In this document: positions 1-11,086 of the stretch, one piece after another | Layout of the letters: the number at the start of each line of letters is the position of its first letter | How positions within the stretch are numbered: position 1 is the first letter of the stretch | Assembly (NCBI RefSeq): GCF_001642475.1 | Contig: NW_019173950.1 | Span: forward strand, 248,001 to 312,000 | Reading direction: 5' to 3' | DNA from: Fonsecaea monophora | Lineage: Eukaryota > Ascomycota > Eurotiomycetes > Chaetothyriales > Herpotrichiellaceae | DNA: 64,000 nucleotides | Program-made: the position numbers and the translations under genes | Notes under the pieces: model-generated | What the model was told of the DNA's origin: nothing | Databases searched by the model: none | What the model saw: only the letters and a program-made list of their open reading frames with translations

Positions 1-180
1 TTTCAAGCATACAGAGATGGGAGGATTAGTAGGAATGGCGTCCCGAAAGTAGTGTTGGAGGCAACTGAGGATAGTGCACTGAGACACGTGGACTTGGATA
101 CGTTTAGGCAATTTTCGGCCGAACCGCAGACAAATGGCGTGAATGGCGTCAATGGGGTGAACGGTGTGAATGGGCACTGA
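1..180 (+). CDS. 3' end of an unidentified protein (partial)
   Basis: An open frame enters from the left edge and stops with TGA at 178-180, leaving 59 residues. The visible part is polar and ends in a tail of repeated Asn-Gly-Val units (about four NGV repeats, then NGH) encoded by near-identical 9-bp units at about 136-177. Such Asn-Gly tails are low-complexity ends found on various fungal enzymes and do not identify a family. I do not recognise the protein. The upstream exons lie outside the window. Confidence 0.55.
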   Translation, partial: FQAYRDGRISRNGVPKVVLEATEDSALRHVDLDTFRQFSAEPQTNGVNGVNGVNGVNGH

Positions 181-1618
181 TCATCCCAAGCCTGCAAGGA
201 GGTGATGGCGTGGGATTTGTCCAAACGTCAGTAGCATCCTATATCTTCGAGAACCAGGAACCAACAACTTACATGAAAAGAAAAAGAGACGGCGCCGCTC
301 CCCAGAGTAATCGGAATCGAATTGAAACCCTATCACTCCAAAGAGGAAGTAGATAAGTTTCCGCTGCGATTGCACTCAAGTAAGGAAGGTCACACAGGTG
401 ACCTTCAGACAATCTTCGCAACGGCTCTTCCAAAGGGAATCCCTCAAGACACAAACACCACGCGGATGCCGACCTTGAGGCCCTGTACATTTCTGATGCC
501 AATTGCGAGCACGGTAAAAATCGTGCCGGGCCCTCGCGAGCAGTACCATGTGCCTCGAAGCCACAGAGTGGTTCAAGGTCAGAGGTGTAAAAGTCTGAAG
601 ATTACTCCGAATTTCTCATCTGCAAGGAAGGAAACAACTGCTCGACTGTTGGGAAACAGGAGCAAGTCGTTGCGTGTAGCAGAGAACGCAGCGGATGGGG
701 AGCGGCGCGTAGAAGAGGAAGAGGAAGAAACCAGCTGGTGCTTTTTGTGTTGATGAAAACTAATTCAAGACTCACAATTCTTCTGCCGCGTCTCACCGCC
801 TTGAGCCGCGCGGACACGTGACTGCAGCAGCTCATGGTCGAACATTTGGTTGTTTACTATGCTGGATCATGCCAAAAGACGTATTATGTTCACATAATGA
901 GATAGCCTGAGTTTGCCTACAAGCTATCTGGAATCCCTCAAGATCGATTTTTGCAAGCGCCTCCAATTGCAACCAAAGTAAGCAGATACATCCGGTTGTA
1001 TCAACTTGCACACTTGGTCCACCCCGATCAATCAACGGGTCAATGCGCAGAGCACGAGCAGATCCAGTGACGTGATCAGTTATTTTCAGCAAATTCCTAG
1101 CATTTCCAACCAGACAACTCTCCACTAATCCAGAAGTTATGTCGGGATTGTGCTCGCGTGGACGATAAACAGGAGTGCTTGGGTGTTTGGATCGCGGGCT
1201 ACTTCTTCGAGTGCCGAGGGTAGGCCGCGGGTAGCAATGCTGTACGAGGTAGATAGGATCCATGGTCAAGATTCGCTTCGCAGTGACCGAGAGGGACGCG
1301 GCAGTAGACTACGATTCTGCCTGGGTCTGCAGTCCGTATTCTCAACACAACACATGTCTTGTAGTTCGGAGGTGTGCATCCAAAGACAATGCGCAATGTA
1401 TCAGACTCGGTGTGACTCGATGGCCTCTGCCTCGTTTGTTGGCGCGCGACCGTCACAACGCCCTGGCTCTTCGATCCCAGCAACCCTAACTCCGCCGTAG
1501 GGAAGATGAAATTGCGAAAGGTTCAAGTGGTGATAAACGGAGGTGGTTTTCGGGTATCATGCGTATCGACTCCACAACTCAGCCTGTGTTTTTCTCTTCT
1601 TCGATTTACCACGTTGTC
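181..1618. other. gene-free stretch, 181-1618
   Basis: Between the partial gene ending at 180 and the zinc-ribbon gene ending at 1619 there are several open frames of 60-145 codons on both strands (for example 322-753 plus and 832-1269 minus). None shows a known motif, coding-like third-position bias or good splice sites. It probably holds 3' UTRs of the two flanking genes and untranslated DNA. No tRNA or repeat seen. Confidence 0.5.
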
Positions 1619-2136
1619 TCACTTATAATTCGATCCTTGTCCTGGCGGAGGGCCACCCCATCCCTGTGGAGGTCCCTGTGGAGGCGCTATAGGTCCCTGA
1701 CCTTGCATCGAGCCGACGTCGGGTCGATTTCTGGATCGCAAGTTAGCTTTCTGCGCTGGTTCGATATAGCATGTTCGTTATGGCGATCGTACCTCATATC
1801 TTGTCGAAATCTGCAGATAGAGCAGGCTAACTAGAGGCACAGTTAGTAGGTGGTGCAACAAGGTCGCATGAGATCATTGAACCAACATCTTTATGCTTCC
1901 CGCCCAGTGGGATGATAGGAACAAAGCAGAATGTGAACCAGTCCCACGATTGAATGGGGTGCGCAGACCAGTTCCCACAATTGTGACACTGCGCAGTCAC
2001 TCCTTCATAACCTTTCAAGGAGCTGGTGAAGTCTAGATTGAGCAAGACAGTTAGCAAGCGCAGTTTGCCAGGCAGGGTCCGGTCCGCAGCTTAGAGCGAG
2101 CTCACCTTTGGTGCCAACGACGAAGAAAAATGCCAT
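1619..2136 (-). CDS. Small zinc-ribbon protein (zinc-ribbon_15 type), 108 aa
   Basis: Four exons on the minus strand join into one frame: 2136-2106, 2032-1883, 1826-1793 and 1730-1619. The product has a CHNC knuckle near residue 25, an aromatic stretch WDWFTFCFVPIIP, and a second knuckle CSIC created only when the second intron is removed with acceptor TTAG. This Cys2-Cys2 plus hydrophobic layout matches the small fungal zinc-ribbon_15 family of unknown function. The C-terminus (about residues 75-108) is Pro/Gly/Gln-rich. The reconstruction restores the conserved HKDVACSIC region, which supports the splice sites. It is divergent from the CDF transporter, sharing a 475-bp upstream region. No enzymatic activity is suggested; a metal-stabilised structural role is inferred. 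Confidence 0.85.
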
Positions 2137-2611
2137 GATTGGTGATTGGTGTTTGGACAATCTGGGATGGAGGAATTTTCAGCGATAGATATACTTGTAG
2201 GGTAGGGTGAAGGATAAAGCTTGTGGATGATAGTAGAGAGAAAGGATGTTCTGATGCTCTGGTGATTGATGAGGCGATGCAGGGCGCATGACGAGAAGAC
2301 GCGCAAGTCAACGGAGCTTTCGCGACTTGGCTTTTGCCTCGGCCAGGGCACTAGATGTCATGATTCTTTGTGTATAATTTCTTGGAATCTGTGGAGCTGG
2401 GTAGGACAACGAGCATAGGTCATTGGTATCCAAGTGTTGGATGTATGCAGTTTCTGTGGCTGTGAACCCCCCCACCTCTGTTGAGAGACGGTGAGATCAA
2501 ATACCGTCAACGTACCCAACAACCACTCACTTCCACCGCCCTCGTCCTTTCTCTTCACTCCTTGTTTGATTTTGTCTACCACAGACTTGGGTCAAGTCCA
2601 TCAGAGCCACG
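2137..2611. promoter_or_regulatory. Divergent promoter region, zinc-ribbon gene / CDF transporter
   Basis: 475 bp between two divergent start codons. It has pyrimidine-rich stretches upstream of the plus-strand gene (about 2510-2580), typical of filamentous fungal core promoters. No clear TATA box. Overlapping minus-strand open frames here lack homology signals. Confidence 0.45.
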
Positions 2612-3958
2612 ATGGGGTCGAGACCACAGCACTTCATGGAGCTCACCCAAAATCCTCATCACCGTACACTCGCTCACGAAATCTACCAACCAATGCCTAA
2701 CCCTCACCTTTTGCACGGCGAGGCTAAGAGCTCCGCGGCTTCCGCTGCCATAGAGAACAGCGAAGCTATGATCTCCCGCCATCGGACCGCCTCAACCTTT
2801 GACACCGAGAGCCAATCTCCCACGCATGCCTCCGCATCCGATCCTCTAGACCTCAGTCGTCGTCTCAAATCCCGGTCGGAGCTCGAGAGGATCACGGCCA
2901 ACACAGCCCGAAAACGGAATGCCTGCAACCCACTGCACCTGGCTGGGCATACCCAAGAGTCCAAGATCACAAACTTCTACGAGTCGCAGAATGAACAGAT
3001 TGAGCGGCTACTGAAGCCAGTAGATGAGCATGTCAGGGAGGCAAGAGACACTCAAACATCCAACCAGCTGCGGTACCAAATCGCCGTATATGGCTCGTTT
3101 GTGGCGAACATCATTCTTGCGGTGCTCCAGGTATATGGCGCTGTAGCGTCGGGTTCACTGTCGCTGTTCACAACTATGGCGGATGCCATCTTCGACCCCT
3201 TGTCCAACATTACACTCATATTATCTAATAAAGCCGTCAACAAAGTCGATGCGCGCAAATTTCCCGCTGGCAGAGCACGGATAGAAACCGCTGGAAACAT
3301 TGTGTTCTGTTTCCTCATGACAGCTGTCTCTTTCATCCTCATTGCCTTTTCTGTACGGGAACTGGTGGAAGGCTCAAGCGAAGAAACCAAGAAGTTCCAT
3401 CTACCGTCAGTTGTGGCTGTGACCGTGGCATTTTGCACAAAGCTTGGGCTTTTCCTCTACTGCTGGGCACTCAGAAATCAATACTCCCAAGTCCGCATTC
3501 TCTGGGAAGATCACCGCAACGACTTGTTCATCAACGGCTTTGGTGTGCTGACCTCTGTAGGAGGTAGCAAGTTGCGTTGGTGGATCGATCCTGCTGGTGC
3601 CATTGTTCTCTCAGTCTTGATTTCCATCCTGTGGCTGCATACCGCGTACTCCGAGTTCCAGCTCCTGATCGGTATTTCCGCCGACACTGAAACGCAGCAG
3701 CTCATTACGTATGTCTCTATGACACATTCCGACCACATCAAGCATATCGACACTGTCAGAGCGTGGCACAGCGGTCCGAGACTGGTCGTGGAGGTGGATG
3801 TTGTCATGGACCCTGACGAGTCCTTGAGAGTGAGCCACGACATTGCAGAGGACCTGCAGATGAAGCTGGAGAGTCTCCCCAACGTGGAGAGAGCCTATGT
3901 GCACGTTGACTACGAATTCGAGCATCGACCAGAGCATTTCTTGAAAAAGGAGCTGTAG
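2612..3958 (+). CDS. Cation diffusion facilitator, probable Mn-type transporter, 448 aa
   Basis: Single-exon gene. The first ~150 residues are hydrophilic and end in the KITNFYESQNEQIERL stretch typical of fungal Mn-CDF proteins. Membrane segments follow from about residue 157 to 360. Two metal-site motifs are seen: DAIFD (191-195, TM2) and DHRND (300-304, TM5), the DxxxD pair that marks the manganese subgroup rather than the HxxxD of zinc CDFs. The C-terminal ~80 residues form the cytosolic ferredoxin-like domain (WHSGPRLVVEVDVVMD). Family proteins export Mn2+ or related ions from the cytosol to organelles or outside by H+ exchange. An in-frame ATG at residue 9 is an alternative start. Metal specificity is inferred from motif only. 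Confidence 0.92.
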   Translation: MGSRPQHFMELTQNPHHRTLAHEIYQPMPNPHLLHGEAKSSAASAAIENSEAMISRHRTASTFDTESQSPTHASASDPLDLSRRLKSRSELERITANTARKRNACNPLHLAGHTQESKITNFYESQNEQIERLLKPVDEHVREARDTQTSNQLRYQIAVYGSFVANIILAVLQVYGAVASGSLSLFTTMADAIFDPLSNITLILSNKAVNKVDARKFPAGRARIETAGNIVFCFLMTAVSFILIAFSVRELVEGSSEETKKFHLPSVVAVTVAFCTKLGLFLYCWALRNQYSQVRILWEDHRNDLFINGFGVLTSVGGSKLRWWIDPAGAIVLSVLISILWLHTAYSEFQLLIGISADTETQQLITYVSMTHSDHIKHIDTVRAWHSGPRLVVEVDVVMDPDESLRVSHDIAEDLQMKLESLPNVERAYVHVDYEFEHRPEHFLKKEL

Positions 3959-5113
3959 ATGGGCGAAAACCCCCGACCAGATGGGGGCCCCATTGTGGGA
4001 ATGTGCTGTGTGCACTCTTTGGATATATTTTTGAGGTATAATCGGGACGGTTTCGACATGGATGGCGGGTTAGGAACCCAGGAAGGACTACAAGTGTAGA
4101 CACGACTAAATGACATTGCTCCACCCGGATCATTCATTGACCTGGGCAAAAGTTTTCGAACCCATGATACCTAAAAGTGTGGTGGTTGACGAGTACCACA
4201 CAATGACAACTTCCTTCTATTCTATTTCCCAGGCATCAGCTCTCCCTCGTCAGGACAGTATGCGCATGCTACCCGCCCGCCCATTCTTCCAAGCTCGGCG
4301 CTTCCATCCATCAATCGGAGGGGATTTTGGGGTTGTTGTGGTCTATACTTGTACTTCTCGTACTTGTGCTCGTACGCGTCCTCGCAGAGCCGCCTCGAGC
4401 CGTCATGATGCTGCTCAGAGCCTCAGCCACAGCCGCAAGCGGGCGAGTGGACTGGCTCTGTTCTGTGGGATTCTCTGCACAGGAAATGCGCGAGAGTGAG
4501 AACGAGAGCGAGAGGAAAAGCGACTGAGTTGATGATGAGTTGAGTTGGGTTGCGTTGAGTTCCTTCATCCCTTCTCTCCTCATGGATGATCCACGGCTCT
4601 CTGCCCTTCTCCTTCTCTCCCCCCTTCCTCTTCCTCTCCTTTCCTCTTTACCAGCCAGTTCAGGCTCTTTATCGATATATGTGACCTCGGATCAAAGAGC
4701 CAGAACACTCCGTCTCGTGTACTTGTATGGTAAGTAATGCGATGGACGAGGGCGGCCATGGGATCTCGTGGAGCTCGCCGCAGCCGATGGTCTGCTGTAT
4801 GGCTACATGTCTGTGCCTCGTGTGCGGTTCTGGTAAGTTTGATACGCGCGAAAAGAGACGAGGGAGAGAAATGCACTAGTAGACTGAAATAGATACATAC
4901 CTCCACAGCGAAGTGTCGTTTGGTGGGTGCCTCTTACATCTCTGTCGTGTATCACCCTGCGGCGAATCGCATTTGGTGCGATATGTCACTGATCGAGCTA
5001 CCTGTGAGCAACGCCACAAGGCGCAGGGCGGATGGTAGAGAGCATGCGTGATACTCAGAAATATATCGAGAACGGTGCCACCTTCTCTGCCGGAAACCGA
5101 AGTCACACAGAGT
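3959..5113. other. Convergent gene-free stretch, 3959-5113
   Basis: About 1.15 kb between two convergent genes, unusually long for such a spacer. It contains GAGTT-type repeats near 4525-4562 and a CT-rich tract at about 4561-4660. Small open frames (for example 4110-4499 plus) have no recognisable domain. A non-coding transcript or an unrecognised small gene cannot be excluded. Confidence 0.4.
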
Positions 5114-6868
5114 TCAAGACCTCGAGGATTCGATCTCGTCCCACAGCTCAATGCCGTCGCCGTCATTGGTGGTGGGTAACCATAGGAACTCGAGCAAGAC
5201 GTCTTCCTTGAGGGCGGTCCAGGAATCGATCTTCAGCTTTCGCCGGTAGCGATCGATCATACCTACGAACCAGGCCCGTGTATCGCCGCCCGAGCCTGTG
5301 GCAGCGACACCCGCGACAACTGTTATCCAGAGCATGAGATGCGGGGCGTCGGACCATGCCCTCGCGGAGGTGCAGCGTGACAGGCACAGCCTCATGTGCC
5401 TGGCCAGAAGGCCAAACGGGGCCGCGGGGAGTGGGAAGACGCAAAGCATGGCGTAGGTGAGAGCGGCGAGGTGGCATGCCTGGAGCACCTCGACCCCGGC
5501 AGCGCAAGGCTCGTCTAGATCGGGCGTCAGAGATAGGATCCCGTGCATCACGAAACATCTCAGCTCTTCCAGCACGGCTAGACTCGGTGCCTCGGGCCGG
5601 TTTTTAAGATAGTCGTGCACTGCGAGAGTATACTGACTCAAACCCCGCAGCGCGACCTGGAGGTCCAGCGACTTCAGCGAGGAATCGAAATGGTCCAGTG
5701 TCGAAAACCCTTTGCCTAGTCTGTGGAGCGGGTGGTCGGCTCTCCAGGCGCGCCTCAGGACGCTCTCAAAGTCCACGCTGACACACGGACTGAAAGGAAG
5801 TCGTGGTCTCTGGACTGTGCGGCTGGCAAAGATGAGGTCGGCACTGTAATTTAGACAAGCGTCAAACTTCTCTTCGTGCGACATTCAAGCAAATATCTCT
5901 TACTAGCAAAGAAGGCCCCCCAGGCCAGGTAATGTAAACTTTTCAATCCCACCACGAAGTTCAATCATCTTCAAGAGCCCCTCGCGATGGATCGAGACGG
6001 CTCCGAGTGGTCCGCCATATAGGTTGAGTAGGCGCAGAGAGTTGAGAGGTCCCTGAGCCGGACCGCGAGGCGGATCTTGCGGAGGCTGAGAGTCGAGCGT
6101 CATGGAATGGTAGGCGAGAGTAAAGACAGCGAGTAGGGTGCGATCATTGCAAGCCGTTCCGCGATTAGACAGGGCCGTATTGACGTAGGTGACAGTCTCG
6201 GAATAGGCGTGCAGGAGCTGGTGTTCGGCGACCCGGTCTAAACGGTGCTTGTGTTTATTCCTCATAAGCTGCGAAAACATGTACGCATACAGAATGCCTG
6301 CGTCTGACATGATGGTGCGCACCCATATTGCGGCAAGCTCATTCTCCCCTGAGCTGTTGGCGGGTAGTGCTTGACTCAGGGTCTCGTAGAGTTGTTTGAG
6401 GAGAAATCTGACCTCGTGATCTGAGAACAGAGCCAGCTGTGGGAACGATACAGGCAGAGGAAGGGTCAGCGCGCGCAGCAGCGTGAAAGAAGATAAGTCG
6501 AGCGGCGTTCGATGGTGTCTCTGCTCAGGTCTTTGCTGTTCCTGTTCGTTCCCCGAGAGCCATGGGCAGGCCGACATCAATGCAGTCTCATGGTGAACAA
6601 GCCTAGACTGAGACCCGTAATGTCCTTCCTGATGCGGAATAACATCGTGGTCTGTGGTTGGCAGATTGGTTCGTGGTGTAGGGTGGCCATTGCTTCGCAC
6701 AGGATGAGCAACGACTGGGATGGTACCTTTTCGCCAACGCAGCCTGGATGCATTAGCCCTCACTGCGCTCCGAGACTGTGTCTTTTCGCTTTTTGTCTTG
6801 GGGTATCCAGTGATGAATACAGGTGAAGGTCCAGGCGATGCCCTATTATGGAGTCTGGGGTCAGCCAC
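5114..6868 (-). CDS. Fungal-specific transcription factor domain protein (DUF3468-type), 5' end unresolved
   Basis: Two exons are supported: about 6868-5904 and 5843-5114, joined over a GTAAGA...TTACAG intron that restores GGLLCYADLIFASRT. The N-terminal FITGYPKTKSEKT / RSAVRANASRLRWRKG segment matches the start of fungal DUF3468 regulators, which often lack a zinc cluster. The rest is an all-helical fungal_trans-like region. The open frame begins after a TAG near 6920 and has no ATG before about residue 95, well inside the conserved part, so the given left limit of the protein is only the GTG nearest the open end. An ATG at 6936 lies in another frame. Either a 5' exon was missed or a small indel has broken the start. 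DNA-binding role is inferred from family. Confidence 0.7.
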
Positions 6869-8002
6869 CGAGGAGAAAGATACGGGTGCAGGCCAGATGG
6901 GTCCGGCTGCCGTGTACTAGGCAACGTCGAGAGCATTTTCTGTTTACTCTATTTGCCAGATCAACACTTACATGACTGTCAAACGGCAGTTGAGACTGGT
7001 TCTGGCCTGGGGACTGATTCGTCGAGTCAACTCATCAATGCCGCTTCTCGTTTCACTGCCACATCAATGTCCATGCGCTTGTAATCGACCTGCCTATTCG
7101 AATGCTAAATATTGGGGCATGGACATTACTACCTTTGACCAGAGATGTAGAACTGCCTCTGCAAAGAACAATATTACATCCGGGTGACGGAGATAAGAAG
7201 CAGAAACTTGTGTCTGACGGTGATACTTGCTGTAGCAAAATAGACATGGTCTGACGAGTCCCCAGACTCAAAATTCGGCCTAATATGCTAGACAGTTAGA
7301 CCATCTTCCAATCTGGGAATAGTCGCAGCCACCAATAATATAGCAAGGCCCATGGGGGAATGTACTAGGTATTAGTCAGGTGAAGAGACAAGCTGAGGCG
7401 ACAAGGAGAGAAACACTCTGACACTGTCGTAATAATAATAATAAATCTGAATACTGGTGCCAGTATGTCAAAAGACTAATTTAGCAATATACACAACCAG
7501 GCAAATACCATTGACCTGGAAGACTATCTTGGTATCAGCATCGCCCCTGCAACCCAGCCACATCACATCAGATTATGGAACCAAGACCCATCTGTGCGTA
7601 AATCGACCCCTCGTTCCTCACGCCGCCAGCCAGAATTGCAGTCATTCTTTTCATGGACATCATAGATCAACTCAAAGCCCAACCGGGGCAAGCAGCAAAC
7701 GAAACACCGTGCATCAAACTCCAGTTCTCGGTCAGCAATAGACTGCGAAACCCGGTCTCCCCCAACCTTTGTCAAACCGAAGTCGCCACATGGGTTAAAG
7801 AAATCCAAGAAGCAAGGCTCGCCTGTTATGGTCCAAGACGCCGCCAGCCAGGTCGGTATAGATGCAGAACGTCCACCCAGTCGTAAAACCCCTGAACTTA
7901 ATGCCGGTGAGTAAAGCAGAATCCAATATAAAGAACATAGGAAGGAATAAGCACCCCGGCCTGTTCCTTCCAGCCCTGACCTCGGGGAAGGTGAGGACTC
8001 AA
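6869..8002. other. Gene-free stretch, 6869-8002
   Basis: Upstream region of the minus-strand regulator and downstream region of Spt20. A GTAAGT donor-like site on the minus strand near 6972 might belong to a 5' UTR intron. A short TAA trinucleotide repeat (about five units) sits at 7429-7444. No convincing coding sequence was seen; the small frames are unbiased. Confidence 0.45.
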
Positions 8003-11000
8003 TCATCTTTGCTGGAACTGCATGTTTTGTTGTTGTTGTTGCTGCTGCTGTTGTTGCTGTGCCGCCATAATCTGCTGCGCCTGTTGCATCTGCATCTGCT
8101 GCATCTGCTGAGCCTGCTGCTGTTGCAGCACCGCCGCCATGTTCGGATTGACTCCTTGTTGCATGTTCTGCATATTCTGCATGTTCATCATTCCATTTTG
8201 CATGCCGCCACCCTGTTGCGCCATCTGCTGCCGCACCTGAGCTTGCTGCATCTGTGCCATTTGATTCATTGCTGCCTGGCGCTTCTGGATGGCTGCATGT
8301 GCAAACCTCTGAGCTTGCACTTGGACGTGATGCATTTCTTGCGGTTGAAGCATTTGCACGTTTCCGCCATATTTCTGGGCTGCTTGTTGCGCGAAGCGTT
8401 GTGTATAGCTCTGCAGTGTTTGCTGGAACAGCTGCTTCAATTGGGGATCCACTTGGGGTCGTTGTTGGGGGTGGGGAACGCCTGTTCCCATCATCTGTCC
8501 CTGCGCTTGCGCTTGCGCTGCTTGCATCATTCGTTGCTGCTGTTGAGCATGGGCAAGTTGGGCTGCTTGCTGTTGAGGCGTCATGTGATTTGGTGCTGGA
8601 GATCCGTGAGTTTGCGCTTGCTGTAGGCTCTGCATTTGAGCCTTGACATGCTCGGCGACGGATTGATTGTAGGCCTTCTGACTTTGAGCAGGGTTGGGGG
8701 ACATGTGTGCGCTCTGGGGTGTCCCTTGCTGCTGCTGCTGCATGGCTTGCTGCTGTTGTTGCTGTTGTTGAGCGGCTTGGCGAGCCAGTGCAGCTTGCCG
8801 ATCTACCTGCGCATGATGTTGTGCCTGCATGTGCGCCACCTGAGCAGGCGACATTTGCGGTGTTCCATTGACCATTTGGTGTTGCATCGCTGCTTGCTGG
8901 GCTTGTGCCGCAGCCTGTTGCTGCATGTTATGTCGTCGTTGCATCTCGGCCAATTGTTGAGGATTCATTTGCCTGGGCACGCCATTTGGCATCTGCCCTT
9001 GCATTCCTGGCATCATTCCCGCAGCTACCATTTGTGGGGTAGCTCCGTGAGGGCTACCATGGGGAACTGGCTGTGCTGGAGTATTCTGTCGCATTATTGG
9101 CGTAGCGTTCCTTTGCGCAGGAGTACCGTGAGGGATCTGTGGAGTGCCATTACGGCTTGGCCCCTGGGTACTGGGGGCCCGGGTCATAGGGGCGCTGGGG
9201 TGGCCATGCTGTACGGCTGAGCCGGGTCTTGGCGGAGATCCGTGCCCTTGTTGAGAACTAGATATCGCCATGGGCACGCCGCCTTGAGCAGCGCTTGTGA
9301 CAATTGGCGAGGAGGCTGCATGTGGCGTTCCCTGCCGAATGATGGGTGATCCCCGCTGCTGACCGGTCATCATTTGATTCTGCATGTTCGGAGGTATGCC
9401 ATTAACTTGTTGGGAGGAGGGTCTCTGGGCAACTTGAGGCTGCGATTGCTGCTGCTGGAGTTGTTGTTGTTGCTGCTGCTGCTGGGCCTGCTGTGCTGCC
9501 ATTGCAGCCGCCATCTCTTGCTGACGAGCCCGCAGCATTCGGGCTTCCTGAGCACGTTGCATCATGATGCGCTTCTTCTCCTCTTCCTGCATCCGTTCTT
9601 GCTGGCCTCTTCGATTTTCATCTTCTTGTAGCTGTCGGTCTTTCTCACGCTGCTTCCGCTCCGCGATTTCACGCTTAATACTATCAAGAGCATTGAATTT
9701 CTCGAAGCGAGGCTGGAAGAGAGCCGCGGCTGCTTGACCATCCACGCCAGCTGCATTTGCAGCGCCATTGGTACCTGCAGTTCGCTCATCCATAATGAGC
9801 ATGAACCGTTCTTGTTCCTTGGCATGCGCGTCATCTGCCGCCAGTTCGGCGACTGTCCGTTTCCGACTCTTTGGTGATGGCGGTCGTTGGTCATGAAGAG
9901 GATCCTTCAGCAGGGTCATCAGGCTTTCTGCTTCCTCCAGGCTCTCCACAGGTTCGAGATATAGAGGAGGAGCCGTCGCATTTACCACCCTGCCTTCGTA
10001 TTCCAGCATATCCTTGGGATCAATCTTCAGCTTGATCTTCTTGAAGGGCGGCCCTTTTTCACTCGAAGGAGTCGGCGGAATGGCTGATATCGGGGTCTGT
10101 GGAACGCCACCACCGGGTGCCCGGCTATTCACGTTTGCTTGTGATTGTTTCCGATTCAGTGACTTTGGATCTGGCGTCATGGCATCAATCACGAGATCCA
10201 TATGTCGCGACAGAATCGTCGGGCGCAGGGCAACGTGATAGACTCTTGGCTGCGGTTTTGATGATTTTGGTGCGACATCGATTGTATCGTCGGAGCCGGG
10301 ATGTGCGCGACCATCGCTCGAGGCTTGTTCTTGTTTAAGAGAAGGGGACTTTGTAACCGATTGTTCCTTGGAAGGATATGGTGCATAGGGTGAGGGTGTA
10401 ATGTACTGATTATAGTTGTGGATGGAGAACGGCTTTTCGTCGTCTGCAGCGGCCCCGGAAGCCGCAGCGTCCTTTGCGGTTGACTTGTGGTCGACCACCC
10501 GAACAATGAGCCATCCGTCGTAGTATTTTACCTCGGACTTCCGAAACTCTTCTACCATGTCATGTGGGATCGTGCCTCTAGCCAAATGCTCAAGGAAGAC
10601 ACGCATCTCGGAGTGGTAACTGAAACTACCATCCTGCTGGTCGAATCGGAAACGCGTAGGATGAAGGTGCACGATGAGGGAGGGCGCGCAACCTTTGAAT
10701 TTGCGGAGAATGTGGGATTCTTTGGGAACTGGAAGCGCAATTGTCAGTGTCGCCTGCTCGCTGGCCTAAAATGATAGGAGCATACCATAAGGCTCTGGAA
10801 ATTTCTTAGCAGCACGCTTGTCCAGAGATCCTCCATCAGCCGTGTTATTTCTCGTCGTCAGGCGCTGCACCCGTCGATTGGATCGGGGAGCGCCATTTGT
10901 AATTGTGCCGTTACTGACAGCGGACGTTGGTGTCGTGCTCTGTCCAGGAAGCGTCTTCCGTGCACTGGAAGGCGAGGAAGACGGCGCTGTGGGCTTGACA

Positions 11001-11086
11001 CCGTTCAAGTTTGTTTGCACGATAGGCGCAGGAGGTTTTTTCATCTTAGTTGCCGTCCCCGCGGGCTTCGCCATGACCGCAGCCAT
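8003..11086 (-). CDS. spt20: SAGA complex subunit Spt20, poly-Q rich, 1008 aa
   Basis: Two exons, 11086-10786 and 10728-8003, with a 57-bp intron (GTATGC...TTCCAG). The basic, Ser/Thr-rich N-terminus leads into the Spt20 domain (about residues 90-280): the FPEPYVPKESHILRKFKG junction, HLHPTRFRFDQQDGSFSY, MRVFLEHLARGTIP and VKYYDGWLIVRVVDHK are the visible signatures. The domain continues to VYHVALRPT and IDAMTPD. After a charged coiled segment (about 440-500), more than half of the protein is Gln/Ala/Met/Pro low complexity with many pure Q runs. In yeast, Spt20 is a structural subunit holding the SAGA coactivator together in the nucleus. Multiple antisense frames rich in Leu and His are mirrors of the glutamine repeats. 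Confidence 0.93.
8026..8062. repeat. CAG/CAA glutamine-repeat tract in spt20
   Basis: On the minus strand this is a run of CAG and CAA codons near the Spt20 C-terminus (about 11 consecutive Gln). Similar tracts occur at about 8744-8772 and 9440-9487 in the same gene. Mixed CAG/CAA usage slows slippage but length variation between strains is likely. Confidence 0.8.

Noticed and set aside
832..1269. 145-codon minus-strand frame in the left gene-free stretch
   Set aside because: No codon bias, splice context or recognisable motif.
7862..8626. Long plus-strand open frame of 254 codons rich in Leu and His
   Set aside because: It is the antisense mirror of the CAG/CAA glutamine repeats of spt20; composition is purely repeat-driven.
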